Below the pieces are notes generated by a model. The model was not told where the DNA came from and did not search any database. It worked only from the letters and a program-made list of their open reading frames with translations. Both the position numbers and the translations under genes were made by a program. Source: Paenibacillus hexagrammi (GTDB taxonomy: Bacteria; Bacillota; Bacilli; Paenibacillales; NBRC-103111). From it: DNA of 64,000 bases. The stretch spans positions 4,726,501 through 4,790,500 of the forward strand of contig NZ_CP090978.1 in assembly GCF_021513275.1 (NCBI RefSeq). The letters run 5' to 3'. The first letter of the stretch is position 1. The number at the start of each line of letters is the position of its first letter. Of the stretch, positions 10,401 through 17,518 are shown in pieces.

Positions 10401-10414
10401 TTTTTTCGAAACAC
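4445..10414 (-). CDS. SLH-anchored multidomain glycoside hydrolase family 16 (laminarinase/endo-beta-1,3-glucanase-like) with CBM4/9-type modules
   Basis: A 1,989-residue secreted enzyme with a GTG start and AGGAGG before it. Signal peptide 1-25 ends AFA|AP. Three SLH domains (about 37-210, with VTRAEFAVM and ITRAEAVVM) should bind pyruvylated cell-wall polymer. Residues 214-450 are beta-helix-like repeats, followed by a Gly/Ser linker near 465-523. The GH16 catalytic domain spans about 524-775 with GEIDIMEAWG: nucleophile Glu647, Asp649, acid/base Glu652. Then come three CBM4/9-like jelly-roll modules (about 806-966, 983-1133, 1143-1286), a DUF1533/HBP-like module (1294-1380), two near-duplicate carbohydrate-binding modules (1390-1546, 1566-1726), a second DUF1533-like module and a C-terminal domain from about 1818. 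GH16 enzymes of this build hydrolyse beta-1,3 or mixed-linkage glucans. It follows an epimerase-like gene by 36 bp, both probably controlled by the divergent LacI protein. The exact glucan is inferred. Confidence 0.93.
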   Translation of the reverse strand: MFRKKIAVIMACSMLAAQTAPMAFAAPSSESSVAGALSDMKGHWAEATVNDWVRQGVVSGYEDGSFQPDRQVTRAEFAVMIGHIFHFPVVQADNAFTDVDSNAWYAQDVAAAREYGYVSGYPGGLFKPDEPIKRQDAALMIGKAFHMQAAASAAGLGAFSDGSEVAAYAQTAVKTLTNSGYMNGYPDGTLRPSGAITRAEAVVMLSRAAGTMLGAGQAETGEEIKGNVIVNQPGADLRNVRIDGNLYLAAGVGEGDVHLDHVTVQGQTIVAGGGANSVHFDNSSLGKVLVHKKSGPVRVVASGSTSVSDLTVQGSANLEAKDVTGSGIEQVHIAGEEGSAQAGKVKLDGKFAQVQVDASGTDLEVSENSEIDSVTSTEQASNMKLTISGKIGSLELKGKTSLNVTDKAQVGSLQIASTAGGTTVSSKGKINEAKVDADNVQVNGEHTPKGQGFRVDQGGSVTRSSSSSSGGSSGSSGGSGGNGGGSGNGGNNGGGSGGGTGDDGGGTGGNGGDNNGGDNPGQTDPWTLVWHDEFDGSQVDRTKWTFDLTNGYDSGDGYVSGWGNNEKEYYTEENAAVQDGKLLITAKKEDRGGVPYTSSRLKTAGLYAKKYGKFEIRAKLPTGQGYWPAIWMLPEDRAYGVWASSGEIDIMEAWGSKPNKVAGTIHYGETWPNNSFTGKEYQFPEGSSIADWHTYSLEWEPGEIRWYVDGTLYSTQNEWYSKGLNQADDYTYPAPFDQKFHLLLNLAVGGFFDGDPGPDTQFPKSMEVDYVRVYDLTGRAYRQPVKPVYEKLPIPSEVRAPLEDGNLVYNNNFDIDQPNVDGIEGVANTDYWKFQADPAKQAAATVSIDALDNRNFAKTTISSGGSTADAIQLWQEAPAVKGHTYKVTFDAKTSASRTISAKVSGGSARGYSAYSRMKTYALTNQVQSFEDSFVMKADTDLAANVLFNLGSNNGSVWIGNVKMVEIDGLPNLEDAAKVPLNGSGNHVYNGTFDQGDASRMTYWHVLTSQGAEASAIVSEAQRNLQVSITEPGSGEANSVQVLQKGINLIHDQTYELSFDAAASAAERTMEAELLSKDGSVSYGKQSVTLDTTLSSKTVSFSMTQPTDPEAQLVFHLGGSSGTVTLDNVKLVRTSIYFDPNVVFYPLQNGSFDNGMTGWEAISDSGYATGAVNNGEMKLTVANQGSQPWGALLLQKGLVTTQGLDYVVRFDARASVNRKMEVIAETSSYRRFFDQTVDLTNQMKTYEFTFRMTENQPLDLKFLVGLIADTTAVGSAHDIFIDNVAFEVKGAPTKPPVLAADQADNKVGKSVELTFSDDAAWRSAIQSVLINGAEIPADSYTVQMGSIILNASLFTTPATYTIQIQADGYAAAQVSQAVLIADNASWVEVGSNLLQDGSFTDSTEFGVGETSSPVWKTHNQGIYEPGKGQADFALANGQVQATVMSAGGEWWEIQLYQMGVPIHEAGTYKIAFDMNSDRARPVYADLGGQRETFDVSSGLHTYERVIDVAETGDKKFMFGLGKDAADPAVSVPYGITIDNVKVVKVVAGDNGGGGSDPVPVPEKQWVEVGDSVVQDGTFAASTQFGDGETSAPVWKVHNQGVYETGKGQADFTLNNGQVQATVTSAGGAWWEIQLYQMNVPVETGTYKLSMDVKSTQPRNVYVELQDVANKEVIAVDSTMKTYERILDVTVPGSKKLLIGLGEEAGDAEVTLPYDVTIDNVRLVKVVEAAGAAPTLHANTNGNYVGQPFDLTFTDSEAWRNAITSLSINGATVAESVYYNVYGGRIAMNPAGFPSPGTYTISVNAAGYPDAAVDQVIQALPLTDTLYLTGGAQGISGLSRFAGSAESSDIIVSAEGGTYLTVNNPVTYMFDGITAPYAGGSAVTTYALDLDTVSATAGTGVLALISYDFDGDGTWDRTEQSPLYALNPVANEWERFTQADRGSVTATGDYQDFHNGCIKLELWNQIGNGDTQVKVNAPVGQGSKIVIPYQF

Positions 10415-10450
10415 TGATTTCGACCTCCTCTAGTCTTAGCTGCTTCGTTA

Positions 10451-11335
10451 TTAAAGCTTGAAAAATTCAAATCTCCTTGACCATCTCTTCGTCTCGCCAG
10501 GCTCTAACAGCAGATCGATGAACAGCTCCGGCGATACGACGTGCGAAGTCCCCCAAACAGCAATCATAGAAACAGGAAATAAAGCTGTCTCCCTCATTCC
10601 GACTCGGCTAGGTCCATGAATCAGCTCCCATGAAAGCTCATTCAAGCCTTCAAAGCCTCCTAATCGGCAATAAAAATCTTGCGACACCGCTTCTTGAAAC
10701 GTTACTGCTTGATCCGATACCTGCAGGACCTCCGGTGTATACAGCGGCTCCATCATCCCAATCTTAATAGGAAAAGAAAATCCAAGCCTGTAGCCCGGAC
10801 CGATCGGATGATCATCAATACGAATGAAATTATGGATATACTCCTGCGTTTCGATCGTCTTGCTCCCTGAGTTGGTCAGCGAGTAATCAATCCTGATGGA
10901 TGAACCCTGAAGACGGATTCTTTTGGCCAAATGAAAGGAGTACCCCCGGCAATCAACCGGATGCACCAAGTAGGAAATGCTGCGATGGTCGCCGGATACA
11001 TCCACATGAAACGGCTGAATCGGATAAGGAGCATGAAATTCATAAGGATTCGGCTCCAGACGCTGAAGCAAACCAACGCCCGGCTTTGGAAACAAGGCTC
11101 CGACCTCCGCATCCTCATAACCAATCGGCTTAAAAATACCGAATTCACCGCATAATCCGGCTCCACCATGCTTTAATGGCTCATCTGTCATTTTCTCAAC
11201 TGTACAAAATCTATGTCCCCCTTCTTTAAGCTGCACCTGCGTAATAAAACCCGTCCAATCAAAACGCGAACCCGCATAGCCGCCTACCTGAGCAACTTCT
11301 ACATTCAAATCTTCATTAGACAAATAGGTAAACAA
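10451..11335 (-). CDS. Aldose 1-epimerase (galactose mutarotase)-like protein
   Basis: About 294 residues. The preferred start is TTG at 11335, which has AGGAGG nine nt upstream (11345-11350); an upstream ATG frame reads through that ribosome site and is less likely. The beta-sandwich pattern of galactose-mutarotase-superfamily proteins is visible: FDWTGFITQV, HGGAGLCGEFGIF, SISYLVHPVDCRGYSFHLAKRI, YIHNFIRIDDHPIGPGY and a terminal LLLEPGETKRWSRRFEFF. Such proteins interconvert sugar anomers or bind sugars; the catalytic residues could not be assigned with certainty. It is first in a two-gene operon with the GH16 glucanase, so a role in handling sugars released from glucan is likely. Confidence 0.72.
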   Translation of the reverse strand: MFTYLSNEDLNVEVAQVGGYAGSRFDWTGFITQVQLKEGGHRFCTVEKMTDEPLKHGGAGLCGEFGIFKPIGYEDAEVGALFPKPGVGLLQRLEPNPYEFHAPYPIQPFHVDVSGDHRSISYLVHPVDCRGYSFHLAKRIRLQGSSIRIDYSLTNSGSKTIETQEYIHNFIRIDDHPIGPGYRLGFSFPIKIGMMEPLYTPEVLQVSDQAVTFQEAVSQDFYCRLGGFEGLNELSWELIHGPSRVGMRETALFPVSMIAVWGTSHVVSPELFIDLLLEPGETKRWSRRFEFFKL

Positions 11336-11373
11336 GAACCGGCACCTCCTCTCCATGCAGTTTTCGATACCAT

Positions 11374-11704
11374 TCAAAATTTTCGTATTTTTCGGAGAAT
11401 ACCACAATTATCCTCTAAAATTTTCGAGTTGTAAAGATACTAACCGAAATATTTTCAAAAAGAAAAAACCTTATTATAACAAGGACTACCTCCCACTCCC
11501 TTCCCAAAATTGCATTTTATCCTAGAAAAGAAGTAGTAAATCTTCCGAAAATTTTCGCATCCCTTAACTTTGCAGTTATAACTTATTTACACGCAGCAGT
11601 ATCCCCCTTTAAGCACGTCTTCCTAAATCCAGTCTCTCGCGCTCATGATTTTATTGACGCCGCTCCCTCATACGAATACAATAGAATCATCGAAATATTT
11701 TCGG
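11374..11704. promoter_or_regulatory. Cluster of LacI-type operator sites between the epimerase/glucanase operon and lacI-like gene
   Basis: The divergent spacer carries five related AT-centred inverted repeats: CAAAATTTTCG near 11375, TAAAATTTTCG near 11416, CCGAAATATTTTC near 11444, the perfect palindrome CGAAAATTTTCG at 11546-11557, and TCGAAATATTTTCGG at 11690-11704. LacI-family dimers bind such 12-16 bp palindromes. The sites cover both promoters, so the LacI protein may control the glucanase operon and itself. No gene is seen in this spacer. Confidence 0.65.
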
Positions 11705-11764
11705 AAAATAGTGATTAAATAGCTGCATTCGATGTTCGAACCAGCAGCAGGGGGCTCTCAAACC

Positions 11765-12797
11765 ATGAAAAAGATTAAAATGAAATCCATCGCCGAGCTT
11801 GCAGGCGTATCCATTTCTACCGTTTCCAAAATCCTGAACAACTACAGCGACGTAAGCGAGGAAACCAAGAAAAAAGTACTCCAGATTATGGAGCAGCACG
11901 GCTATGCTCATCCCGCTTCCTCTTATATCAAGGGGGCAGACGACGCTCCCTCCAATCTGATTGGCGTCATCTTCGCCGGGGCGTTCAACATCGAAATGGA
12001 CCATCAATTTTTCCTGCATGTGCTGAATACATTCAAAAAACGCATCGGCGTGTACGGGTATGATCTGCTGTTCTTTTCGAACGAAAAACTGCTTCATGAG
12101 AAGAACAGTAACTACTTGTCCCGCTGCCGTCATTTTCATGTGGATGGTTGTGTGATCTTCGCCGGTGATGATATCGAGCAAAGCATTCACGAATTGGATC
12201 AAAGCGAAATCCCTTGCATTGGCATCGACCTGAAGCTGGACGGCAAAAGCTCCGGCCACATTATGACGGATAATACGAAGGTATCTTTGAAGGTAGTCGA
12301 GCATTTCTACCTGAACGGGTACAGGGAAATCGGCTTTATTGGGTCTTCTGTTAAATCGGAAATCTCCCGCATTCGTGAGGAATCCTTTAAACAAGCATTG
12401 TCCAGCTTCGGTCTGCCGATTGTCCCGGAATGGTTCGTCAACGGCACCGACTTCTTCGAGAACAGCGGGTACCAGTTAACGAAGCAATTGATCAACTCGC
12501 AGGACAAACTGCCTTCCGCGATCTTCGCCGCTTCGGACTTGCTTGCAATCGGAGCCATCAGAGCACTCAAGGAGCACGGACTTTCTGTACCTGAGGACGT
12601 AGCCATCATCGGCTGCGACGATATTGAGGCCAGCAAATACACGCTGCCTCCTTTGACCACCATCCGTCAGGACCACGAAAAAAATCGGCCTGTTCGCCGC
12701 GCACATGCTATTCGACATGATCAACGGCCAGATCGATTCCTCCTCCGTGCTTGTCGAGCCGGAAATCGTCGTTCGGGGGTCTTGCGGTAGGAGGTAA
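11765..12797 (+). CDS. LacI family transcriptional regulator, single-base frameshift near C-terminus
   Basis: The start at 11765 is chosen over the ATG at 11732 because AGGGGG precedes it. The N-terminal LacI HTH is SIAELAGVSISTVSKILNNY, then the PBP-like ligand domain (NLIGVIFAG, IGFIGSS, PSAIFAASDLLAIGAIRALK, VAIIGCDDIEASKYTLPPLT). At 12678-12684 a run of seven A shifts the frame, and the native frame ends at 12790 with an Arg-rich tail unlike the family. With six A the protein continues IGLFAAHMLFDMING and ends VEPEIVVRGSCGRR at 12797, a canonical LacI C-terminus of 343 residues. It probably represses the divergent epimerase-glucanase operon until a glucan-derived sugar binds. Sequencing error is the simplest cause of the frameshift. 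Confidence 0.88.
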
Positions 12798-12874
12798 ATA
12801 GTGTTGAGGAGTCTTGTTTATTATCAGCTAATAATTACAAGTTCAATGTATCTTTTGCTCGAAGGAAGGAATAT

Positions 12875-13657
12875 ATGCTAGATTCTAATATTAAAAAGTT
12901 ATTCTTCTCAATGTATTGGAGAAATGGTTGGCTAGATACTCCCAGAGTATTAGAAGAGGAAGACCTTAAATTACTGCGAAATAATGGTCTGTTCGCCGAT
13001 CCGGAATATTTACATCACGATATAGTAATCGATCGAATAAACACTGTCATTCTTCAATATAGTCCTCATGTAGTAGGGAATTATTTCTTATCTAGTTTAA
13101 GTACTAGAATTTTAGAATTCCGTGGTGTTGCGGATTGTTTCAGCAACCTCTTCCCATTAGCTCCACATAAACACACTGGTACTGGATATTGCAAAACATG
13201 TGGAATTCCTGAATTTAAAAATTATGATTATAACCCTACCCTATTTACAATTTACAAATTCGGGGGAGGGGATTCCCTTTTTCAAATGCCTAATGTCTTC
13301 ATATTAGAAAAATTCAAAAACGAAAAAGTACCAGAACCTACATTTTCAGATATAGGCACTATGCGAGAGATTCTTTCAGTAATATTATCCATTCAGCCAG
13401 AGGATGGACCAAGCAAATTAAATAGTCAATTAAAACAAGTAATAAAATCGAATGACGAAGAACGGCATCTATTAATAGAACTCATGGCTAAGTTAGGCAT
13501 AATAAGGCCGCACGGTAATTTGGAAGAGAAATACCGTAAAGTACCAGCAAGATCAAATTGGTTCGGACCCGATTCTATTTGGACGGGTAAAGATTCCTTT
13601 AATATAAACGCAATAAAACGTTACTTCCCTGGATACATGAATGAACTTGGTTTGTAA
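12875..13657 (+). CDS. Hypothetical protein, AT-rich gene
   Basis: A 260-residue protein that I do not recognise. Start ATG has AAGGAAGGAA upstream. It has no signal peptide or membrane segment. A His/Cys group (HKH at about 108-110, CKTCG shortly after) could bind a metal, but no second cysteine pair is present. Base use is clearly more AT-rich than the flanking glucanase and LacI genes (for example TTA/ATA/AAT codons), suggesting horizontal acquisition. It stands alone between the LacI gene and a convergent lipoprotein gene. Orphan immunity or defence-type proteins often look like this, but nothing here shows such a role. Confidence 0.7.
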   Translation: MLDSNIKKLFFSMYWRNGWLDTPRVLEEEDLKLLRNNGLFADPEYLHHDIVIDRINTVILQYSPHVVGNYFLSSLSTRILEFRGVADCFSNLFPLAPHKHTGTGYCKTCGIPEFKNYDYNPTLFTIYKFGGGDSLFQMPNVFILEKFKNEKVPEPTFSDIGTMREILSVILSIQPEDGPSKLNSQLKQVIKSNDEERHLLIELMAKLGIIRPHGNLEEKYRKVPARSNWFGPDSIWTGKDSFNINAIKRYFPGYMNELGL

Positions 13658-13730
13658 TTCAAAAACTTCGAGTTGAGCCATGCAACTAAGGGAAAATGTA
13701 TTTAATCATCTGAGTAGAAGGTCGCCGCGA

Positions 13731-14147
13731 CTATTCGACGTCTGCTATTTTTATTTCCGATGCTACAAGAAAATAATTATCTTCAATTAAGTACACCGTG
13801 AAATTCACCTTGCTACCCTTTTCAATTTTTTCTGGCTGGATTGATCGACCATTAGCGTCTACAATTCGCGTTTCTTTACTTATCAGAATGTGACGGTCCC
13901 CCTCAGTCTTATCGTATTTATTTACATAACGAAGAAAAGCATCACCCTGAGGATAAAATTGTAGCAAAGAAAGAGAATGGGTAATTCTTATACCATCAAC
14001 TTCGTACTTATCCTGATATTTCGTTACGCCATTAGCCATGGCTGTGAAATCGTAAGAAGTGTTAATGCGTCCTCCCTTCGAAGTACATCCAATCATCATG
14101 CAAATTATACATAACGATATCCCCATTCTAAGTATCTTCGGATTCAT
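13731..14147 (-). CDS. Hypothetical lipoprotein
   Basis: A 138-residue protein with a lipoprotein signal: hydrophobic stretch MGISLCIICMMIGC with lipobox Cys at 21. The mature part is hydrophilic with a beta-rich C-terminus (SKETRIVDANGRSI, EKGSKVNFTVYLIED). That pattern is reminiscent of OB-like small lipoproteins of the DUF3221 type, but I cannot confirm the family. It would be anchored on the outer face of the membrane. It is 33 bp upstream of nothing recognisable: the SH3-like gene precedes it on the same strand with a short gap, so the two may be co-transcribed. Function unknown. Confidence 0.72.
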   Translation of the reverse strand: MNPKILRMGISLCIICMMIGCTSKGGRINTSYDFTAMANGVTKYQDKYEVDGIRITHSLSLLQFYPQGDAFLRYVNKYDKTEGDRHILISKETRIVDANGRSIQPEKIEKGSKVNFTVYLIEDNYFLVASEIKIADVE

Positions 14148-14180
14148 ATTTCCCCTCCTATAATTTGCTATGTAAGCAAC

Positions 14181-15679
14181 CTAATTCCCCTCATTCCCTT
14201 CAATAACACCAAAAACCACCGGATCGCCGAGCATCTTTTGAACGGCTTCCTCTTCGATGACCTGCGACTCTTTCGCTTCTCCCATCTCCAAGCGGATGGA
14301 AGTCGGCACCATCCTCAGAGCGTATTCGCCAGGTACAGCAGGAATCCCGTCCATGTTTTGTTGTTCCCATTCGATAAAAATGGATTGCGAGCTCGTGCCT
14401 GCTGGAAACGCCGCCGAAAGTGGAGGCAGCTTTCTTGTCCACACGAGTTCATTCTTCTCCAGATGGTTCAAAGCCTCTTCCGGTTTCCCGTTAAGTTTAA
14501 AGATCTGCAATTCAAACTTATTCGGTGAAACGGTTAACGTTTGATCCGAAATGTTTCGCACTTGAAGTGTAAAGGGAATGCCCTCATCTTGGTAGAAGCT
14601 ATGCCTCTGCGAATATTTCAGCAAAGTGACTTCAAGAGGAGCTACCTGTGAATCTCCCGCTGTCTCATCCTGCTGCGACTGGATCAATCTCCAGCTTCCA
14701 ACTAATGACTTGTCGGTGTCGTTTCTAGGCTCCGGAACCCACAGGTCTCCATCAGAGCCGTGGAATAGGTACCAATCCAGCATGCCGTCACCAGACCATT
14801 TCGCGATGCTTTGCACGTCCTGCGGAGCATAGTAACCTTTTGGATGTACAACAGATTCAGGGCTTGGATAGGTGTATACGGCCGTTTTCTCATTAAAATG
14901 CAGCATTTCGTCAGAAGCTACGGTCCCGAGAGGGCGCTTATACAAAGATAAGCTCGGATTGATCCAAACTGCCTCGGCAGTGCCCGACTTGATTTGAAAC
15001 CAATCTCCCCAGTGCGCTGATGCTTCCAACTCACTCCCCGCTTCGAACCATTTCAACTGATCGTCTGCCTCAGGTGCGGATGTGCCATAGCCACCTGTAG
15101 GAAGCGTAATCAACTTGTGTACAGGCTTAATACCCGTTTTTTCCCCTTAGGCAGCACCCATAGAGGTCCTTGATCTGTTTGAATCTTATACCAAATGATT
15201 TCCCTGAAGCGGTATCCTTCTTGCCCCGTATCCCATGTAGACAGAACATGAACGGTTTGCGGAGCGAGAGTCATCGACGCTTTCGTAAGGCCAGGGATTT
15301 CGTACAGTTGTTCCTCACGGGTAAGAAGCATATCGAAATCGGCGGGTTCCTCATGGATTTCTTCTATGGAATCAATGGTTCCGAGCACGACCACACCATC
15401 CGTACTAGGCATCCATTGCTCACCCAGCCAGGTGTCTATTTTATACCACACATCTTTGCCGTCACCCACGATTTCTTTGACTTTAAGTGTTTGAAACCTG
15501 CTTACAGCGCCCGTAGGCACTTCTTTTGACATATGGGCATAAAACGGCGCATCCTTCACAGTGGTTATAAACTGCGGTTTTGGGAGGTCCATCGAATCTG
15601 CCGCTGATACAGTTGCAAAGACGAAGCTAACTACAACCCATGTACATCCTGCTAGGCTAACCATCCATTTCCTATTCAT
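14181..15679 (-). CDS. Secreted protein with SH3-like repeats, frameshifted into two reading frames
   Basis: The first frame (15679 to 15110, 189 residues) has a signal peptide ending VSAAD and two SH3/GW-like repeats (KVKEIVGDGKDVWYKIDTW, REIIWYKIQTDQGPLWVLP). The second frame (15113 to 14181) has no signal peptide but carries two more repeats of the same kind (ELEASAHWGDWFQIKSG, MLDWYLFHGSDGDLWVPEP) and a beta-sandwich C-terminus. The two overlap by TTGA. Adding one base in the A6/G4 run at 15137-15146 joins them as KGKKTGIKPVHKLITLPTGG, one protein of about 499 residues with four repeats. I therefore read it as one frameshifted gene. A genuinely coupled gene pair is the alternative. Cell-wall binding is likely; the function is otherwise unknown. 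Confidence 0.68.
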
Positions 15680-15769
15680 ATCCGTACACTCCTTTCAACT
15701 ACATCATTAGACGGAGACTCCCCGAAAAGGTTGCTCGAATTACCCATTCAAACCATTTTCTTACATAAC

Positions 15770-15798
15770 AAAAAAAGCCGCTCCATTACCGGAACAGC
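15770..15798 (-). terminator. Rho-independent terminator of the riboswitch-controlled ABC operon
   Basis: On the reverse strand GCTGTTCC and GGAGCGGC pair (with G-U) around a 6-nt loop, followed by seven T. It lies about 75 bp past the ATPase gene stop. Confidence 0.75.
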
Positions 15799-15871
15799 TC
15801 ACTGATTTAATGATTAATGGGAATTTAGTGCTTGTGATCGTAACAATGATCTACAATCCATCACCTATCTA

Positions 15872-16675
15872 TCATTCATGATGATCCCCAATCAAAGAAA
15901 TAATCTCCTTTTTCAGCTTAATAAAAGGCTCGGAATCCTTCACCCCATCTATGCTGCGCAGACCACGAGGCACAACGATTTCCTTGCGGATCATACCAGG
16001 ATGAGCCTGCATGACGTAGACGCGCTGGGACAGGAAGATCGCTTCTTCGATATCGTGCGTGATGAAGACGACGGTCGTCTTCTCTTTCTCCCAGATACGC
16101 AGGAGCAGCTCCTGCATCGCATTCTTCGTCTGCGGATCCAGTGCCCCGAACGGTTCATCCATGAGCAGCACCTCTGGATTGTTAGCCAGCGCTCTGGCGA
16201 TCGCGACCCGCTGCTTCATCCCTCCTGAAAGCTCCTTCGGCAGTGACCTCGCAAACTTGTGCAAGCCGACCAGCTCCATGAAGTGATCCGCTACAGCCCT
16301 CTTTTCAAAAAGGGGCACACCCTTCAGCGTCAGGCCGAATTCAATATTTTCCCGCACAGTCAGCCACGGAAATAAGGTATAGGATTGAAACACCATTCCG
16401 CGGTCCGCGCCGGGTCCGTCGATTTCATGACCAGAGATGCTCATGGAGCCGCTCGTCATACTTTCGAGACCCGCAATGATACGCAGCAGCGAAGACTTGC
16501 CGCAGCCGGAAGGACCGACGAAGCTGACAAACTCGTGGGCATTCACATGAAAAGAGACCCGATTCAGCGCGGTAAACTGAGACTTTTTGGTGCTGTACAC
16601 TTTACTGACATCAACAGCCGTTATTTTACTTTCTGCAGCTTCTTCATACGGTCTGAGATCCACGACATTCATCAT
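15872..16675 (-). CDS. ABC transporter ATP-binding protein (nitrate/sulfonate/taurine-type), guanidine-riboswitch operon
   Basis: A 267-residue ATPase of the SsuB/TauB/NrtD type. Walker A is GPSGCGKSS near 56-64, the signature is LSGGMKQR and Walker B is VLLMDEPFGALD. The H-loop is FITHD. It is the last gene of a three-gene importer operon (binding protein, permease, ATPase) and starts 3 bp after the permease stop. Its closest named relatives move sulfonates, taurine or nitrate. However, the operon leader is a guanidine-I riboswitch, and such transporters are a known part of that regulon. Guanidine or a guanidino compound is therefore the better substrate guess. Confidence 0.93.
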   Translation of the reverse strand: MMNVVDLRPYEEAAESKITAVDVSKVYSTKKSQFTALNRVSFHVNAHEFVSFVGPSGCGKSSLLRIIAGLESMTSGSMSISGHEIDGPGADRGMVFQSYTLFPWLTVRENIEFGLTLKGVPLFEKRAVADHFMELVGLHKFARSLPKELSGGMKQRVAIARALANNPEVLLMDEPFGALDPQTKNAMQELLLRIWEKEKTTVVFITHDIEEAIFLSQRVYVMQAHPGMIRKEIVVPRGLRSIDGVKDSEPFIKLKKEIISLIGDHHE

Positions 16676-16678
16676 GTT

Positions 16679-17509
16679 CTATCTCCCTCCTTCCAGCCAC
16701 GGGAAAAATCTCCGGTGACAGTAAGCAAACGTACGGTCCGTTAACAGCCCCAGAATGCCGATGGCTATAATACCTACGAAAATAATATCCGTATTCAAAA
16801 AGCGCTGCGCCTTCATAATCGAAAATCCGAGTCCGCTGCTCGCCGCAACCAGCTCCGCCACGACCAAATATGTCCAGGCCCAACCAATGATAAGCCTCAT
16901 TGTATTCATCAGGTCCGGCAGCAGGGCAGGAATGAGCACCTTCTCAATAGCCTGCCAGCGGCCGGCTCCCAGTGTGTAAGAGGTTTGCAGCAAATCATTG
17001 GATACCGCCCGCGTATTGTCAGCGACCATGAGCAGCAGCTGGAAGAAGCAGCCGATGAAGATCACCAGGATTTTAGCCCCTTCGCCAATCCCTGCCCACA
17101 CCATAATCAGCGGTATGAAAGCTGTAGCGGGCATATAGCGGATAAATTCAGCCGCAGGCACGATGAGCGATTCCGCGAAACGAAACGTTCCCGCTAAAAT
17201 GCCAAGCGGAATTCCGAGCATGCAGGCAAGCAGGAACCCCATACCTACGCGATACATACTGATGCCGACATGATGCCAGAACACGGCAGTTTGCACTTGA
17301 ATGAAGAACTGTTTGATGACCTGACCCGGCGCGGGCAGGAATGTTCTGTTTACAAGCTCCCCATAGCTCAGCACGCTCCACAGGATGATGAATAGCACAA
17401 TGACGAGCAAAATCCCTGACATATAGGATTTGCGACTGATCTCTCCGCGTATCGCGAACAAGGAGGATCTTCGCTTTTTGGTTATCGCATTTGTATGCAT
17501 AGGCTGCAC
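16679..17509 (-). CDS. ABC transporter permease (nitrate/sulfonate/taurine-type), guanidine-riboswitch operon
   Basis: A 276-residue inner-membrane permease with about six helices (ILLVIVLFIILWSVLSYGEL near 33, VGMGFLLACMLGIPLGILAG, ILVIFIGCFFQLLLMVADNT, IIFVGIIAIGILGLLTDRTF). The BPD_transp_1 coupling element is visible as LGAGRWQAIEKVLIPALLPD, then WTYLVVAELVAASSGLGF, which contacts the ATPase. The gene lies between its binding protein (9-bp gap) and ATPase (3-bp gap). It should form the channel of an importer whose expression rises with the riboswitch ligand. Confidence 0.93.
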   Translation of the reverse strand: MQPMHTNAITKKRRSSLFAIRGEISRKSYMSGILLVIVLFIILWSVLSYGELVNRTFLPAPGQVIKQFFIQVQTAVFWHHVGISMYRVGMGFLLACMLGIPLGILAGTFRFAESLIVPAAEFIRYMPATAFIPLIMVWAGIGEGAKILVIFIGCFFQLLLMVADNTRAVSNDLLQTSYTLGAGRWQAIEKVLIPALLPDLMNTMRLIIGWAWTYLVVAELVAASSGLGFSIMKAQRFLNTDIIFVGIIAIGILGLLTDRTFAYCHRRFFPWLEGGR

Positions 17510-17518
17510 ATCCTCCTT

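Noticed and set aside
11732..11764. An earlier ATG for the LacI gene
   Set aside because: No ribosome site precedes it. The ATG at 11765 has AGGGGG and begins directly at the HTH.
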